A stretch of 41,876 nt of DNA from Nocardia aobensis NBRC 100429. GTDB lineage: Bacteria; Actinomycetota; Actinomycetes; Mycobacteriales; Mycobacteriaceae. Under the pieces are notes generated by a model. The model was given only the letters and a program-made list of their open reading frames with translations, searched no databases and was not told the DNA's origin. Shown here one piece after another: positions 1-8,175 of the stretch. Position numbers and translations under genes: made by a program. Numbering within the stretch: the stretch's first letter is position 1; the number at the start of each line of letters is the position of its first letter. The DNA lies in assembly GCF_000308375.1 (NCBI RefSeq), contig NZ_BAFQ01000149.1:1-41876 (forward strand), in the 5' to 3' direction.

Positions 1-558
1 CTCGCGGAGTACCGCGCGAATCCGGATATCGACTTCATCGTCTGCTTCTTCCACCACTGCGCGTACTCGACCACCGATTCCCATGCCAGCGACGGCGGTC
101 TGCGTGATGCCTGGTGCGCGCTGTTCGACCGCTATCAGGTCGATCTGGTGCTGCAGGGGCACAACCACATCTTCGAGCGCACCGACCCGATCCGCGGCGG
201 CCGCCCGACCAAGGCGGCGGGCGACAATTCGATCGTCTACCCGGATGCGGACGGCACCGTCTACTACACCGTGGGCGGCGGCGGCCGTCCCCGCTACGGC
301 TTCCAGCCCGGCTCCCCGGAGACCTACCGCGGCCACGAGGTGCCCGACACCGCGGTGCCCAACAGCTACGTGTGGACGCCGGCGGGCACCAAACAGGACG
401 AGGCCGCGCCCTGGTCGCGGGTGCGCTTCCGCAACTACTCGTTCATCCGGGTCGATGTGCGACCCGGATTCTTCGCCAGCGAGATGGATGTGGTGGCCGT
501 CGACGAGTACGGCCGCGAATTCGACAAGGTGACCTATCGCCGGCAGGTGGGCCGCTGA
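1..558 (+). CDS. Metallophosphoesterase, purple acid phosphatase-like (5' truncated)
   Basis: The reading frame is open from base 1 and ends in TGA, so only about 185 C-terminal residues are present. Two blocks are typical of calcineurin-like metallophosphoesterases of the purple acid phosphatase type: FFHHCAYST near residue 17 and GHNHIFERT near residue 56. The latter matches the metal-binding GHxHxYER motif with Phe in place of Tyr. The family hydrolyses phosphate esters at a two-metal centre and is often secreted in actinomycetes. The N-terminal motifs and any signal peptide lie outside the window, so substrate and location cannot be judged. The next gene is about 108 bases downstream on the same strand and looks unrelated. 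Confidence 0.85.
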   Translation, partial: LAEYRANPDIDFIVCFFHHCAYSTTDSHASDGGLRDAWCALFDRYQVDLVLQGHNHIFERTDPIRGGRPTKAAGDNSIVYPDADGTVYYTVGGGGRPRYGFQPGSPETYRGHEVPDTAVPNSYVWTPAGTKQDEAAPWSRVRFRNYSFIRVDVRPGFFASEMDVVAVDEYGREFDKVTYRRQVGR

Positions 559-665
559 CCCGCGACACGGGCCGGGTCAAGCCGTCGGCCCACTGAGTCG
601 TCCCGCAGGGCCGCTGACCGGGCCGCCGGCCCACCACACCGCGACCGGCGGCCACCATGGCGGTC

Positions 666-1553
666 ATGCGTTTCCATTTCGCCGAGGCGGGCGGGGACCC
701 CGTGCACTGGGTGGACCTCGCCCGAGCCGCGGAACGGGCCGGTTTCACCGGCATCTGCCTGGCGGACAGCCTGGCCTATCCGCGCGACGGTGACCCGCGC
801 TACCCCTACACCGCCGACGGGCGGCGAGAGTTCCTGCGCGGCAAGCCCTTTGCGGAGCCGATGATCGCCGCCACCGCGATCACCACAGCCACGACCACAC
901 TGCGGGTCACACCGTTCGTGCTGAAATTGCCGGTGCGCCCGCCCGTCCTGGTGGCCAAACAGGCCGCGACGCTGGCGGTGCTCAGCGGCGACCGGCTGTC
1001 GCTGGGCGTCGGAATCAGCCCGTGGCCACAGGATTTCACCATGATGGGCGTGCCGTTCGAGCGGCGCGGCGCACGCCTGGACGAGGGTATCGACATCGTG
1101 CGCGGCCTGTGCGGGGGCGGTGAATTCGCCTATCGCGGGCGGATCTACGACCTGCCCGCCGTGGAGATCACTCCGGTCCCCACCACGCCGATTCCGATCC
1201 TCGTCGGCGGGCACAGCGAGGCCGCGCTGCGGCGTGCGGTCCGACGCGGCGACGGGTGGATGCACGCGGGCGGCGATCACGGTGAGCTGGTCGCACTCCT
1301 GGGTCGCCTGGCCGAATTGCGTTCGGAATACGAGACATCCGCGTCGACGCGAACCTCCGAATTCCAGATCCACGTGGTGGCGCGCGACCCCTTCGACACC
1401 GAGGCTATCGCACAGTTGGCCGCCTCGGGTGTCACCGATGTGATCGTCGGATTCCGCAGCGTCTACGACGCCGCGCCGGATACCCGCGGCCTCGCCGAGA
1501 AGGTCGATGCGATCACCCGCTACGGCGAGACCGTCATCGCCGCGCACCGATAG
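666..1553 (+). CDS. LLM class F420-dependent oxidoreductase
   Basis: A 295-residue protein of the luciferase-like monooxygenase fold, in the actinobacterial group that usually uses coenzyme F420. It opens MRFHFAEAG and has the repeated TIM-barrel features of the family: a GVGISPWP loop, MMGVPFERRG, an RxDEGIDIVRGL-type helix, and IPILVGGHSEAALRR near residue 180. Substrate is unknown. The start at 666 gives the usual family N terminus; an ATG three codons earlier (657) is possible, and neither has a strong ribosome binding site. The stop codon lies 7 bases before the next gene, whose ribosome binding site overlaps it, so the two are probably translated as a pair. Confidence 0.85.
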   Translation: MRFHFAEAGGDPVHWVDLARAAERAGFTGICLADSLAYPRDGDPRYPYTADGRREFLRGKPFAEPMIAATAITTATTTLRVTPFVLKLPVRPPVLVAKQAATLAVLSGDRLSLGVGISPWPQDFTMMGVPFERRGARLDEGIDIVRGLCGGGEFAYRGRIYDLPAVEITPVPTTPIPILVGGHSEAALRRAVRRGDGWMHAGGDHGELVALLGRLAELRSEYETSASTRTSEFQIHVVARDPFDTEAIAQLAASGVTDVIVGFRSVYDAAPDTRGLAEKVDAITRYGETVIAAHR

Positions 1554-1560
1554 GAGAACC

Positions 1561-1977
1561 ATGGCCGACCATCCGGCTCGCGCGGCGGGACTGGCATCCC
1601 AGCACGCCGTCCGCACCAAGGACCGCACCACCTGGCTGAATCTGTTCGCCCCGGACGCGGTGGTGGAGGATCCGATCGGCCGATCGCCGTACGACCCCGC
1701 CGGGAACGGCCACCGCGGCCGCGACGCCATCGCCGCGTTCTGGGACACCGCCATCGCCGAGAGCGATATCGCGTTCCGGATGCGCGACTCCTACGCCTGC
1801 GGCGCCGAGGTCGCCTTCGTCGGCACCATCACCAGCGTCCGCCGGGAGCTCACCGTCGAGGTCGACGGGGTGTTCACCTACCGGGTGGACGCCGACGGCC
1901 GCATCGCCGCCCTGCGCGCGTATTGGGAAATCGACCGGGCGCGCCGCACCACGTCCGAGCCGGGTACGGCCGGCTGA
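1561..1977 (+). CDS. NTF2-like / ketosteroid isomerase-like protein
   Basis: A 138-residue SnoaL/ketosteroid-isomerase-like protein. It has the cone-shaped NTF2 pattern: an N-terminal helix, the block LFAPDAVVEDPIG near residue 31, a GRDAIAAFWDTAI helix, and C-terminal strands ending in AYWEID. Such proteins are small-molecule isomerases, hydrolases or ligand binders. VEDPIG followed by a glycine-rich stretch is seen in actinobacterial steroid or polyketide pathway members. The ATG is preceded by TAGGAGAACC, in which the stop of the upstream LLM oxidoreductase overlaps an AGGAG ribosome binding site. This tight coupling suggests the pair acts in one pathway, possibly lipid or steroid breakdown, but no substrate can be named. 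Confidence 0.8.
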   Translation: MADHPARAAGLASQHAVRTKDRTTWLNLFAPDAVVEDPIGRSPYDPAGNGHRGRDAIAAFWDTAIAESDIAFRMRDSYACGAEVAFVGTITSVRRELTVEVDGVFTYRVDADGRIAALRAYWEIDRARRTTSEPGTAG

Positions 1978-1989
1978 CCGGAATCCGGC

Positions 1990-2973
1990 CTACACTCCCA
2001 GCGCCGGGGCGAAGACCGACCACGAATCGTGCAGATCGTCCTGCCAGTACACCCACGCGTGAGTGCCGTTGCGGTGTACGACGGTCGCCGGAATGCCCAG
2101 GGCGGCAAGGCGACCGGTGAGCTGTCCGGTGCACGAGTCGACGACGCTCTCCATCACGCCGCCGACCGCGACCCGGTTGGCCAGCGCGCCCGCGTTGCCG
2201 CCGATCGAGGGATCGGCGAGGGTGTCGTGCACGCCGGGCACCCCGTTGCCCGAGGAGATGTATAGGGCCGTTCCGCGCAACCGATCGGCGTTCACCACGG
2301 GATCGTGAGCGGCCCAGGCCGGATCACCCGGCACCCCCCACATATTCCCGGCATTCGCCCCGAAGACACCGAGCTGCGAATACACGTACGCCTGCGGAAT
2401 CGGGCCGTTGGTCAGCGGGCAACCGCTGTAGGCGCCGACCGCCTGGTACAGGCCCGGCGCGCCGATCGCCAGATCGAGTGCGGAGGTCGCCGACATCGAG
2501 GTGCCCGCGACGGCATTGCGGCCCGTCATCTGGAACCGCGAGTTCAGCAGCGGCGGCAGCTCCTGGGTCAGGAACGTGGTCCACTCGTTGCGGCCCAGCA
2601 CCGGATCGTCGGACTTCCAGTCGGTGTAGTAGCTGGCCCGTCCGCCCATCGGGACGATCACATTCACCGGTTTGTCGGCGAAGAATTGCGCGACGTCGGT
2701 GCGGTTGGTCCACGGCCCGCCGTCCTCACCGCCGTCGACGGCGTTGAGCAGATACAGCGCCGGCGCCGCGAAATCCGGATGCGACATCCACACGGTGATC
2801 TGCTTGTTCATCGCCGGGGAATAGACCACCACCGAATATTGGCGACCGCCCAGCGGATGGACGTCGACGATGGCGGGCCCGCCGGGATCTGCCGAGGCTA
2901 CCGCGGGCACAATCGCGGCAATCGAGGCGAAGGCGGCGAACAGGACAGCAAAACAGCGCGGGAGCCGGTGCAT
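1990..2973 (-). CDS. Secreted antigen 85-like esterase / mycolyltransferase family protein
   Basis: A 327-residue alpha/beta hydrolase of the antigen 85 (esterase D/mycolyltransferase) family. Residues 1-28 form a signal peptide with a hydrophobic core and an AVASADP cleavage region. The family block VNVIVPMGGRASYYTDW is at residues 103-119. The nucleophile elbow is GTSMSATSA, with the probable catalytic Ser at 159, and GTHAWVYWQDDL near the C terminus carries the catalytic His. Antigen 85 enzymes transfer mycolic acids onto trehalose or arabinogalactan; several relatives are esterases or inactive (MPT51), so the activity is inferred. The ATG at 2973 gives a clean signal peptide. It is convergent with the NTF2-like gene. 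A paralogue lies at 39350-40393. Confidence 0.85.
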   Translation of the reverse strand: MHRLPRCFAVLFAAFASIAAIVPAVASADPGGPAIVDVHPLGGRQYSVVVYSPAMNKQITVWMSHPDFAAPALYLLNAVDGGEDGGPWTNRTDVAQFFADKPVNVIVPMGGRASYYTDWKSDDPVLGRNEWTTFLTQELPPLLNSRFQMTGRNAVAGTSMSATSALDLAIGAPGLYQAVGAYSGCPLTNGPIPQAYVYSQLGVFGANAGNMWGVPGDPAWAAHDPVVNADRLRGTALYISSGNGVPGVHDTLADPSIGGNAGALANRVAVGGVMESVVDSCTGQLTGRLAALGIPATVVHRNGTHAWVYWQDDLHDSWSVFAPALGV

Positions 2974-3097
2974 ACGCGGAGTATTCCACCCTGTCGCGAT
3001 CCCCGCAGCACACTCGGCGGGTGTGTCCACCGGGAGACCGGGCCGTCCGCATCCTGCGGGCTATCCAACCGCGTGGCTGCCACGGCCCGGCCACTCC

Positions 3098-3131
3098 GAC
3101 GTCACCACCGGGAAGGTCCGGTGGTGACGTC
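3098..3131 (-). terminator. Perfect 14-bp stem hairpin behind the VOC gene
   Basis: GACGTCACCACCGG and CCGGTGGTGACGTC pair perfectly around a 6-base loop, 12 bases after the stop of the leftward VOC gene. There is no T-run on either side, so this would be an I-shaped actinobacterial terminator or an mRNA-stabilising hairpin. It could serve either strand. Confidence 0.6.
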
Positions 3132-3143
3132 CGCGGAAGCGGC

Positions 3144-3590
3144 TCAGTGCGCGGCGACGGCGGCGCGGATCGCGGCGATATCGATCTTCGACATGGTCTG
3201 CAGCGCGGCGCCGGCCGCAGCCGCGTGCGCGCCGCCCATCAACGCCGGCAGTTCGGCCGGCACGACCTGCCAGGACAGGCCGTAGCGGTCGGTCAGCCAG
3301 CCGCACGGCCCCGGCTTGCCGCCCGCGGTCAGCGCCGCCCACAGCCGGTCCACCTCGTCCTGCCCGTCGACCACCAGTTGAACGGAGGCGGCATCGGTGA
3401 AGGGATGGCCGGGTCCGCCGTTCATCAGCGTGAGCGCGTGTCCGGCCAGATCGACCTGCACGATGAAGGCCGATCCGTCGGGGTTACGGGTGATTCCGGT
3501 GATGCGGGCGCCGGGAATGTGCTCGGTATAGAACCGGGCGGCTTCCTCGGCGGAACTGTCGAACCAGAGGAAGGTGCTGATGTCGGTCAT
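3144..3590 (-). CDS. VOC family protein (PhnB/glyoxalase-like)
   Basis: A 148-residue protein of the vicinal oxygen chelate superfamily, PhnB-like branch. It has the typical start ISTFLWFDSSAEEAARFYTE, then AFIVQVDLAGHALTLMNGG in the middle, and GWLTDRYGLSWQVVP near residue 105, followed by a short helical tail. PhnB-like proteins have two beta-alpha-beta-beta-beta modules; their functions are mostly unknown and metal ligands are often lost. The ATG is preceded by AGGAGCGATC, a good ribosome binding site. It follows the MmyB-type regulator gene on the same strand after a 104-base gap, so it may be its downstream partner or under separate control. Confidence 0.85.
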   Translation of the reverse strand: MTDISTFLWFDSSAEEAARFYTEHIPGARITGITRNPDGSAFIVQVDLAGHALTLMNGGPGHPFTDAASVQLVVDGQDEVDRLWAALTAGGKPGPCGWLTDRYGLSWQVVPAELPALMGGAHAAAAGAALQTMSKIDIAAIRAAVAAH

Positions 3591-3694
3591 GATCGCTCCT
3601 GGGGTGTGTTTCCGACTCGCTGTCACCCCTTGGTCGAGGCCGATCTCGCACATTCGACACAGTTCGCGAATTTTCTCGGGATTTTTTCGCCGGC

Positions 3695-4525
3695 CTATTC
3701 GGCGGCGAGACGATCCAGTGCCGCCCGGCTCGCTTCGTCGGCGGCACGGTAGATGATCAGCCGCTGATCCGGGTCCTGCAGCGGCATCAGCGCTTCGTAG
3801 GCGACGGTGACCGCACCCACTCGCGGATGATGCATCGTCTTGCGCCCACGGCCCTGCACCCGCACATCTCTGCGCTCCCACAGTTCGGCGAATTCGGCAC
3901 TGCACGTGCGGAATTCGTCGATCAGCTCGGCCAGGACGCGGTCGTCGGGATGGGCGGCCCAGGCGGCACGCAGGCCGGCGATCCCCTCCCGCACGGTCCG
4001 CTCGCGATCGGCGTAGAAGTTGCCCATCCCCGGATAGAGCAGGCACAGCCACATGGAGTTGCGCTGCCGGGGCGGCAGCGTGTCGAAATCCAGTAGCAGT
4101 CGCGACATCTCGCGGTTCCAGGCCAGGATGTCGTAGCGGTGGTTGAGCACCATCGCCGGTATCGGCGCCAGATCCGCGACCAGCCGGACCAGCTCCGGTG
4201 AGGCCGTGGTCGCCGGTTTGCCGTCGTCCGGTGGCCGCTGCCGGGCCAGATCGAACAGGTAGATGCGTTCGTCCGGTGCCAGGCGCAGGGCCTGCGCGAG
4301 CGCGTCGAGAACTTCCGGTGAGGGCCGCAAACCACGCCCCTGCTCCAGCCGCACGATGTAGTCGGTGCTCACGCCGGCCAGCTCGGCGACCTCCTCGCGG
4401 CGCAGTCCCGGGGTGCGGCGGGAACGGCGGCGCAGCGGCAGGCCGAAATCGCCGGGATCCAGTCGTTCGCGCCGGGTGCGCAGAAAGGCCCCCAGTTCCT
4501 GTGTCACTTCCACCGTGCCGGTCAT
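3695..4525 (-). CDS. XRE-type transcriptional regulator with MmyB-like ligand domain
   Basis: A 276-residue regulator. Residues 8-90 hold a helix-turn-helix of the XRE class, with TPGLRREEVAELAGVSTDYIVRLEQGRG covering the recognition region. Residues 105-270 match the MmyB-type C-terminal domain, a PAS-like pocket thought to bind fatty acids or other small hydrophobic ligands; blocks seen are VLNHRYDILAWN and a later LLYPGMGNFY. This architecture is common in actinomycetes, usually divergent from an oxidoreductase that it represses. Here the divergent neighbour is an aldo/keto reductase 117 bases away, the likely target. The ATG start is preceded only by a weak ribosome binding site. Confidence 0.9.
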   Translation of the reverse strand: MTGTVEVTQELGAFLRTRRERLDPGDFGLPLRRRSRRTPGLRREEVAELAGVSTDYIVRLEQGRGLRPSPEVLDALAQALRLAPDERIYLFDLARQRPPDDGKPATTASPELVRLVADLAPIPAMVLNHRYDILAWNREMSRLLLDFDTLPPRQRNSMWLCLLYPGMGNFYADRERTVREGIAGLRAAWAAHPDDRVLAELIDEFRTCSAEFAELWERRDVRVQGRGRKTMHHPRVGAVTVAYEALMPLQDPDQRLIIYRAADEASRAALDRLAAE

Positions 4526-4642
4526 CGCTGTCGATCCTACGACGAGGCTGGTACCGGCGATCCCAGGAAAAACCTTCCCTTACCGCGTTCGTCCCGGCCG
4601 CGCAGACTTGCCGTCGAGATCGAATCCACACAGGAGGAAGAT

Positions 4643-5707
4643 ATGGCGCTCACTCTCGACACCTATCGGCTGCTCGGCCGGTCCGGGCTGCGGGTCTCCC
4701 CGCTGGCGCTGGGCACCATGACCTTCGGGGCCGACTGGGGCTGGGGCGCCGAGCGGGACGAGGCGCGCAAACTGTTCGACGACTACGTCTCGCGCGGCGG
4801 CAATTTCATCGATACCGCCAGCGTCTACACCAACGGCAGTTCCGAGCGCATGCTCGGCGAATTCACGCGCGACGATCGCGAAAGCCTGGTTCTGGCAACG
4901 AAATACACCATGCTGCGGCGGCCCGGTGACCCGAACTCCGGTGGCAACAACCGCAAGTCGATGTTCGCCTCCGTGGAGGCCAGCCTGCGCAATCTGAACA
5001 CCGACTACATCGACCTGCTGTACCTGCACGCCTGGGACTTCACCACGCCCGTCGAGGAGGTGCTGCGCGGGATGGACGACCTGGTCCGGCAGGGCAAGGT
5101 GCTCTACGTCGCCATCTCCGACACCCCGGCCTGGCAGGTCGCCCGCATGCAGACCATCGCCGACCTGCGCGGCTGGTCTCCGCTGGTGGCGCTGCAGGTG
5201 GAATACAGCCTGATCGAACGCACCGTGGAACACGACCTGTTCCCGATGGCGCGGGAACTCGGGCTCGGCGTGATTCCGTGGTCGCCGCTCGGCAGCGGCG
5301 TGCTGACCGGCAAATACACCACCGCCGATCTGGACGCCTCGGCGGCGGGATCGCCGGAGGGCAGTCGTAAGAACGTGGCGCTGGCCAACGGTTCGCTCAC
5401 CGAGCGGGGCCTCGCGATCGCCGAGGTGGTGAAACAGGTCGCGGCGGAACTGGACCGGACACCGGCCCAGACGGCACTCGCGTGGACGCTGCGGAATCCG
5501 GCGGTGACCGCCCCCATCATCGGCGCCCGCACCCCCGCTCAGCTCGCCGACAATCTGGGGGCCCTGGATGTGGAATTCGATGCGGCGCAACTGGAACGGT
5601 TGGACGCGGCCAGTGCCGTCGAACCCGGATTCCCGCACAATATGCTCGCCCGCGAGATGACCAACACGGTGATCAACGGCGATCTGACGATCACCCCGCG
5701 CAGCTGA
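4643..5707 (+). CDS. Aldo/keto reductase
   Basis: A 354-residue NADPH-dependent aldo/keto reductase of the YdjG/Tas-like group, which reduces aldehydes or ketones. The catalytic tetrad is visible: Asp57 (FIDTA), Tyr62 (SVYTNG), Lys87 (ATKYT) and His129 (LYLHAWD). The cofactor-binding C terminus is also present (LAWTLRNPAVTAPIIGARTP). The ATG follows AGGAGGAAGAT, an excellent ribosome binding site. It is divergent from the MmyB-type regulator at 3695-4525 and probably controlled by it. It faces the nitrite operon tail-to-tail, with a hairpin in between. The substrate cannot be inferred. Confidence 0.92.
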   Translation: MALTLDTYRLLGRSGLRVSPLALGTMTFGADWGWGAERDEARKLFDDYVSRGGNFIDTASVYTNGSSERMLGEFTRDDRESLVLATKYTMLRRPGDPNSGGNNRKSMFASVEASLRNLNTDYIDLLYLHAWDFTTPVEEVLRGMDDLVRQGKVLYVAISDTPAWQVARMQTIADLRGWSPLVALQVEYSLIERTVEHDLFPMARELGLGVIPWSPLGSGVLTGKYTTADLDASAAGSPEGSRKNVALANGSLTERGLAIAEVVKQVAAELDRTPAQTALAWTLRNPAVTAPIIGARTPAQLADNLGALDVEFDAAQLERLDAASAVEPGFPHNMLAREMTNTVINGDLTITPRS

Positions 5708-5727
5708 GCGAGACGCGCACCGGCCGG

Positions 5728-5758
5728 GTACCGCACCGATCTTTCACGGTGACGGTAC
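5728..5758. terminator. Hairpin between convergent genes
   Basis: GTACCGCACCG and CGGTGACGGTAC form an 11-bp stem with one bulged base around the loop ATCTTTCA. It lies 20 bases after the aldo/keto reductase stop and 23 bases after the stop of the leftward chelatase gene, so it may end both transcripts. It has no T-run. Confidence 0.5.
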
Positions 5759-5781
5759 GGACCCCGCCGGGAGCGTTCGAA

Positions 5782-6498
5782 TCAGGCTGCGGCGGTGATG
5801 AATTCGGCCGCCGCAGTGCGGTATCGGTCGGCCAGCAGGCGCACCACCGCCGGATGCATGCCGAGCGGCTCGGCGACTCCGTCGGCACCCACCTCGCGCA
5901 GGCGCTGATGGAACAGTCCGTGCGCCAGCAGATACGAGGCGACGAACACCCGCTCGGCACCGGACTTCCGCAGGGCGGCAACGACATCCGGCACCCGCGG
6001 CTCGCCGGTCGCGATATAGGCCGTGCGAACCGCGACGTCCAGCTCCTGCGCCAGCATGGCCGTCGCCTGCCGCACATCGTGGCGCGCACGCGCGTCGGAG
6101 GATCCGGCCGCGGCGACGACCACCGCATCGCCGGGACGCATACCGGCCTCGTGCAAACGCATCCGCATCACCCGCGCCAGCATCGGGTCCGGGCCCATGG
6201 CCGGGGTCACCACCACATCCGGATGCCCGCTGTCCCGGACTTCGCGAGGGACATCCTGGTAGACGTGGTAACCGGAGGCGAGAAAGGCCGGAACCACCAC
6301 GGCCGGAATGCCTTTCAGCTCGCGCAGCACCTCGGCGGGAGTCGGGCCGAGCACGTCGACGAAAGCGGTCCGTACCGGCACGTCGGCGCCGGTACCTCCC
6401 ATTTCCGCACGCACCGCATCGGCCAGCGCGGCGATCATCCCCACCCCGGTGGCACTGCGGGTGCCGTGCGCCACCAGCACCAGCGCGGGGGCGGTCAC
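5782..6498 (-). CDS. Sirohydrochlorin chelatase, CbiX/SirB-like
   Basis: A 238-residue CbiX-family protein with two half-domains. The first begins LVLVAHGTRS, with the probable metal-binding and catalytic His at residue 11; further His-containing blocks are LASGYHVYQDVPRE and ASYLLAHGLFHQRL. The family inserts cobalt (CbiX) or iron (SirB) into sirohydrochlorin. As the last gene of an operon carrying NirB, which needs siroheme, insertion of iron to make siroheme is the likelier role, although genomes label this family as cobalamin biosynthesis. The GTG start overlaps the upstream stop as GTGA, which shows translational coupling and fixes the start. Homologous genes sit near Rv0259c-Rv0261c in M. 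tuberculosis, from memory. Confidence 0.85.
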   Translation of the reverse strand: MTAPALVLVAHGTRSATGVGMIAALADAVRAEMGGTGADVPVRTAFVDVLGPTPAEVLRELKGIPAVVVPAFLASGYHVYQDVPREVRDSGHPDVVVTPAMGPDPMLARVMRMRLHEAGMRPGDAVVVAAAGSSDARARHDVRQATAMLAQELDVAVRTAYIATGEPRVPDVVAALRKSGAERVFVASYLLAHGLFHQRLREVGADGVAEPLGMHPAVVRLLADRYRTAAAEFITAAA

Positions 6499-7721
6499 CA
6501 GACCCCCGCCATGGGCGCGGGTCGCTGCGGACGCAGCGACGGGGCGTACCCGCCGGGCGGGCGGGCGTTGTTGTCCACGCATTCGGCGGGGTCGAGAGCG
6601 AGCCGATAGCCGCGCTTGACCACCGTCTGAATCGCCTTCGGTGTGCCGAGACCCGCACGCAGCCGGGCGATTCCGGTCTCCACGGCATGGGTGTCGTCCC
6701 CGCCGCCGGGCAGCGCCGCGAGCAGATCCTCCCGGGACACGACCCGGCCGGGCTGGCGGGCCAGCGCCCGCATCAACGCCATCGGCGCGGGAGCGAGCTG
6801 ACGCACCGAACCGTCGACCACGACACAGCCGCCGCGCACGCTCAATTCGTGCCCGGCGGCGTGAATCCGGTTGGCGCGGCGAGGAAGTTCCTCGGCGACG
6901 TGGCGAGCCAGCGCACCGAGTCGCGCGCGGCCCGGCATGGACGTCGGCACCCCGAGTTCCTCCAGCGGTGCGGCGGTGATCGGGCCGACGCAGGCCGGCA
7001 GTACCCGGGAACGCATCGCCTGCAGGACGCCCTCGAGCAGCCCGGTTTCCTTCGCCCGCATCAGCATCGAGGCCACCGCGGGTGCGCTGGTGAACGTGAC
7101 GCAGTCCAGCGCGGAGGTGACCACGCCCTCGATCAGGCGGTCCATCGGCACACGATCGTCCGGCGGCACCCAGCGGTACACCGGCACCGGCACGACGTCG
7201 GCGCCGGCGCAGCGCAACACCTCACAGAAGTCGGGTACCGGCTCCCATTCGGTGGTCGCACCGTGCAACTGCACCGCGATGCGCACACCCTCGACCCCTG
7301 CCGCCAGCAGGTGATCGAGCACCTCGGCGGACGATTCGGAGGCCGGCGACCATTCCTCGCGCAGTTCGGCGGCCCGGATGGCGCCCTTGGCCTTGGGGCC
7401 ACGGGCCAGCATGCGCGTGGAAGCCAAAGTGTCCCGGAGGTTTTCGGCCAGGCCCCACCCCTCCGCCGCTTCCATCCAGCCGCGGAAGCCGATGCCGGTG
7501 GTGGCGACGGCGATCTGTGGCGGATCGGCGACCAACTGCCGGGTCACCCGCTCCAGTTCGGTGTCGTCGGACAGGGGGATGATGCGAATCGCCGGGGCGG
7601 AAACGATATTCGCGCCTCGGCGACTCAACAGCGTGGCCAGTTCGTCGGCCCGGCGGGCGGCTGTCACACCGATGGTGAAGCCGTCCAGGGGTTTCAATTC
7701 GGTGGGTCGCGCTTCGCTCAC
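6495..7721 (-). CDS. nnaR: NnaR-type regulator: uroporphyrinogen-III synthase-like domain fused to OmpR-type DNA-binding domain
   Basis: A 408-residue fusion. Residues 10-275 match uroporphyrinogen-III synthase (HemD), with GFTIGVTAARRADELATLL at the start and VTFTSAPAVASMLMRA in the second lobe. Residues 290-380 form an OmpR/PhoB-type winged helix, with VVSREDLLAAL and the characteristic ending VVKRGYRLALD. There is no receiver domain. This architecture is that of NnaR, described in Streptomyces and Mycobacterium smegmatis as a co-activator with GlnR of nitrate/nitrite assimilation, and of Rv0260c. Whether the HemD part still cyclises hydroxymethylbilane or only senses a tetrapyrrole is not visible. 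Its start overlaps the nirD stop (ATGA) and its end overlaps the chelatase start (GTGA). Confidence 0.88.
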   Translation of the reverse strand: MSEARPTELKPLDGFTIGVTAARRADELATLLSRRGANIVSAPAIRIIPLSDDTELERVTRQLVADPPQIAVATTGIGFRGWMEAAEGWGLAENLRDTLASTRMLARGPKAKGAIRAAELREEWSPASESSAEVLDHLLAAGVEGVRIAVQLHGATTEWEPVPDFCEVLRCAGADVVPVPVYRWVPPDDRVPMDRLIEGVVTSALDCVTFTSAPAVASMLMRAKETGLLEGVLQAMRSRVLPACVGPITAAPLEELGVPTSMPGRARLGALARHVAEELPRRANRIHAAGHELSVRGGCVVVDGSVRQLAPAPMALMRALARQPGRVVSREDLLAALPGGGDDTHAVETGIARLRAGLGTPKAIQTVVKRGYRLALDPAECVDNNARPPGGYAPSLRPQRPAPMAGVW

Positions 7722-8110
7722 GGTGTACCGCCGTACTGGACCGGTTCGTTGGTCACCGCGACGACCCCGTCGACGACGCGCACGCCGTAGACGGGCAGTG
7801 CGACCGAGTCGTCGTCCAGGCAGCGGCCGTCCAGCAGCGAGAACGACTGCTTCAGCAGCGGCGAGGCGACGACCGGCACACCGGCGCGGTCACCGACGAT
7901 GCCGCGGGACATGACCGCCGCCCGCCCGAACGGATCGATATTGCCGACGGCGTAGAGCGTGCCGTCGGGCAGCAGGAAGAGCGCGGCCTGCCGTCCGCCC
8001 CTCAGCAGTACCGCCACGCCGCGGCCGGGAATCAGATAATCGAGCCGGCAGGCCGAGGTCCAGCCGGTGGTGGTTGCCGGTGCGAAGCCGGGTGTGTCGA
8101 TAACGGTCAT
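7718..8110 (-). CDS. nirD: Nitrite reductase (NADH) small subunit NirD
   Basis: A 130-residue Rieske-fold protein, the small subunit of cytoplasmic assimilatory NADH-nitrite reductase. It has the fold's strand pattern, with the stretch YAVGNIDPFGRAAVMSRGIVG where a true Rieske protein would carry Cys-x-His. The cluster ligands are absent, as is normal in NirD. The ending, with LPVYGVRVVDGVVAV, is typical. The ATG follows GGAGGAGATTACCG, a strong ribosome binding site. It lies 65 bases after nirB and overlaps the following nnaR by 4 bases (ATGA), so it is clearly part of the operon. Confidence 0.93.
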   Translation of the reverse strand: MTVIDTPGFAPATTTGWTSACRLDYLIPGRGVAVLLRGGRQAALFLLPDGTLYAVGNIDPFGRAAVMSRGIVGDRAGVPVVASPLLKQSFSLLDGRCLDDDSVALPVYGVRVVDGVVAVTNEPVQYGGTP

Positions 8111-8175
8111 CGGTAATCTCCTCCGAACGCCTTACCTAATAGGTACCGGTGTCCTGTTTCCGCACGATTACGTGG

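Noticed and set aside
534..1754. Long open frame on the minus strand over the LLM oxidoreductase
   Set aside because: Antisense shadow of a well-matched enzyme; Arg/Gly/His-rich product with no family features.
8133..8145. Palindrome TACCT-AAT-AGGTA in the nirB-nirD gap
   Set aside because: Symmetric but short and inside an operon; no support for a regulator or processing site.
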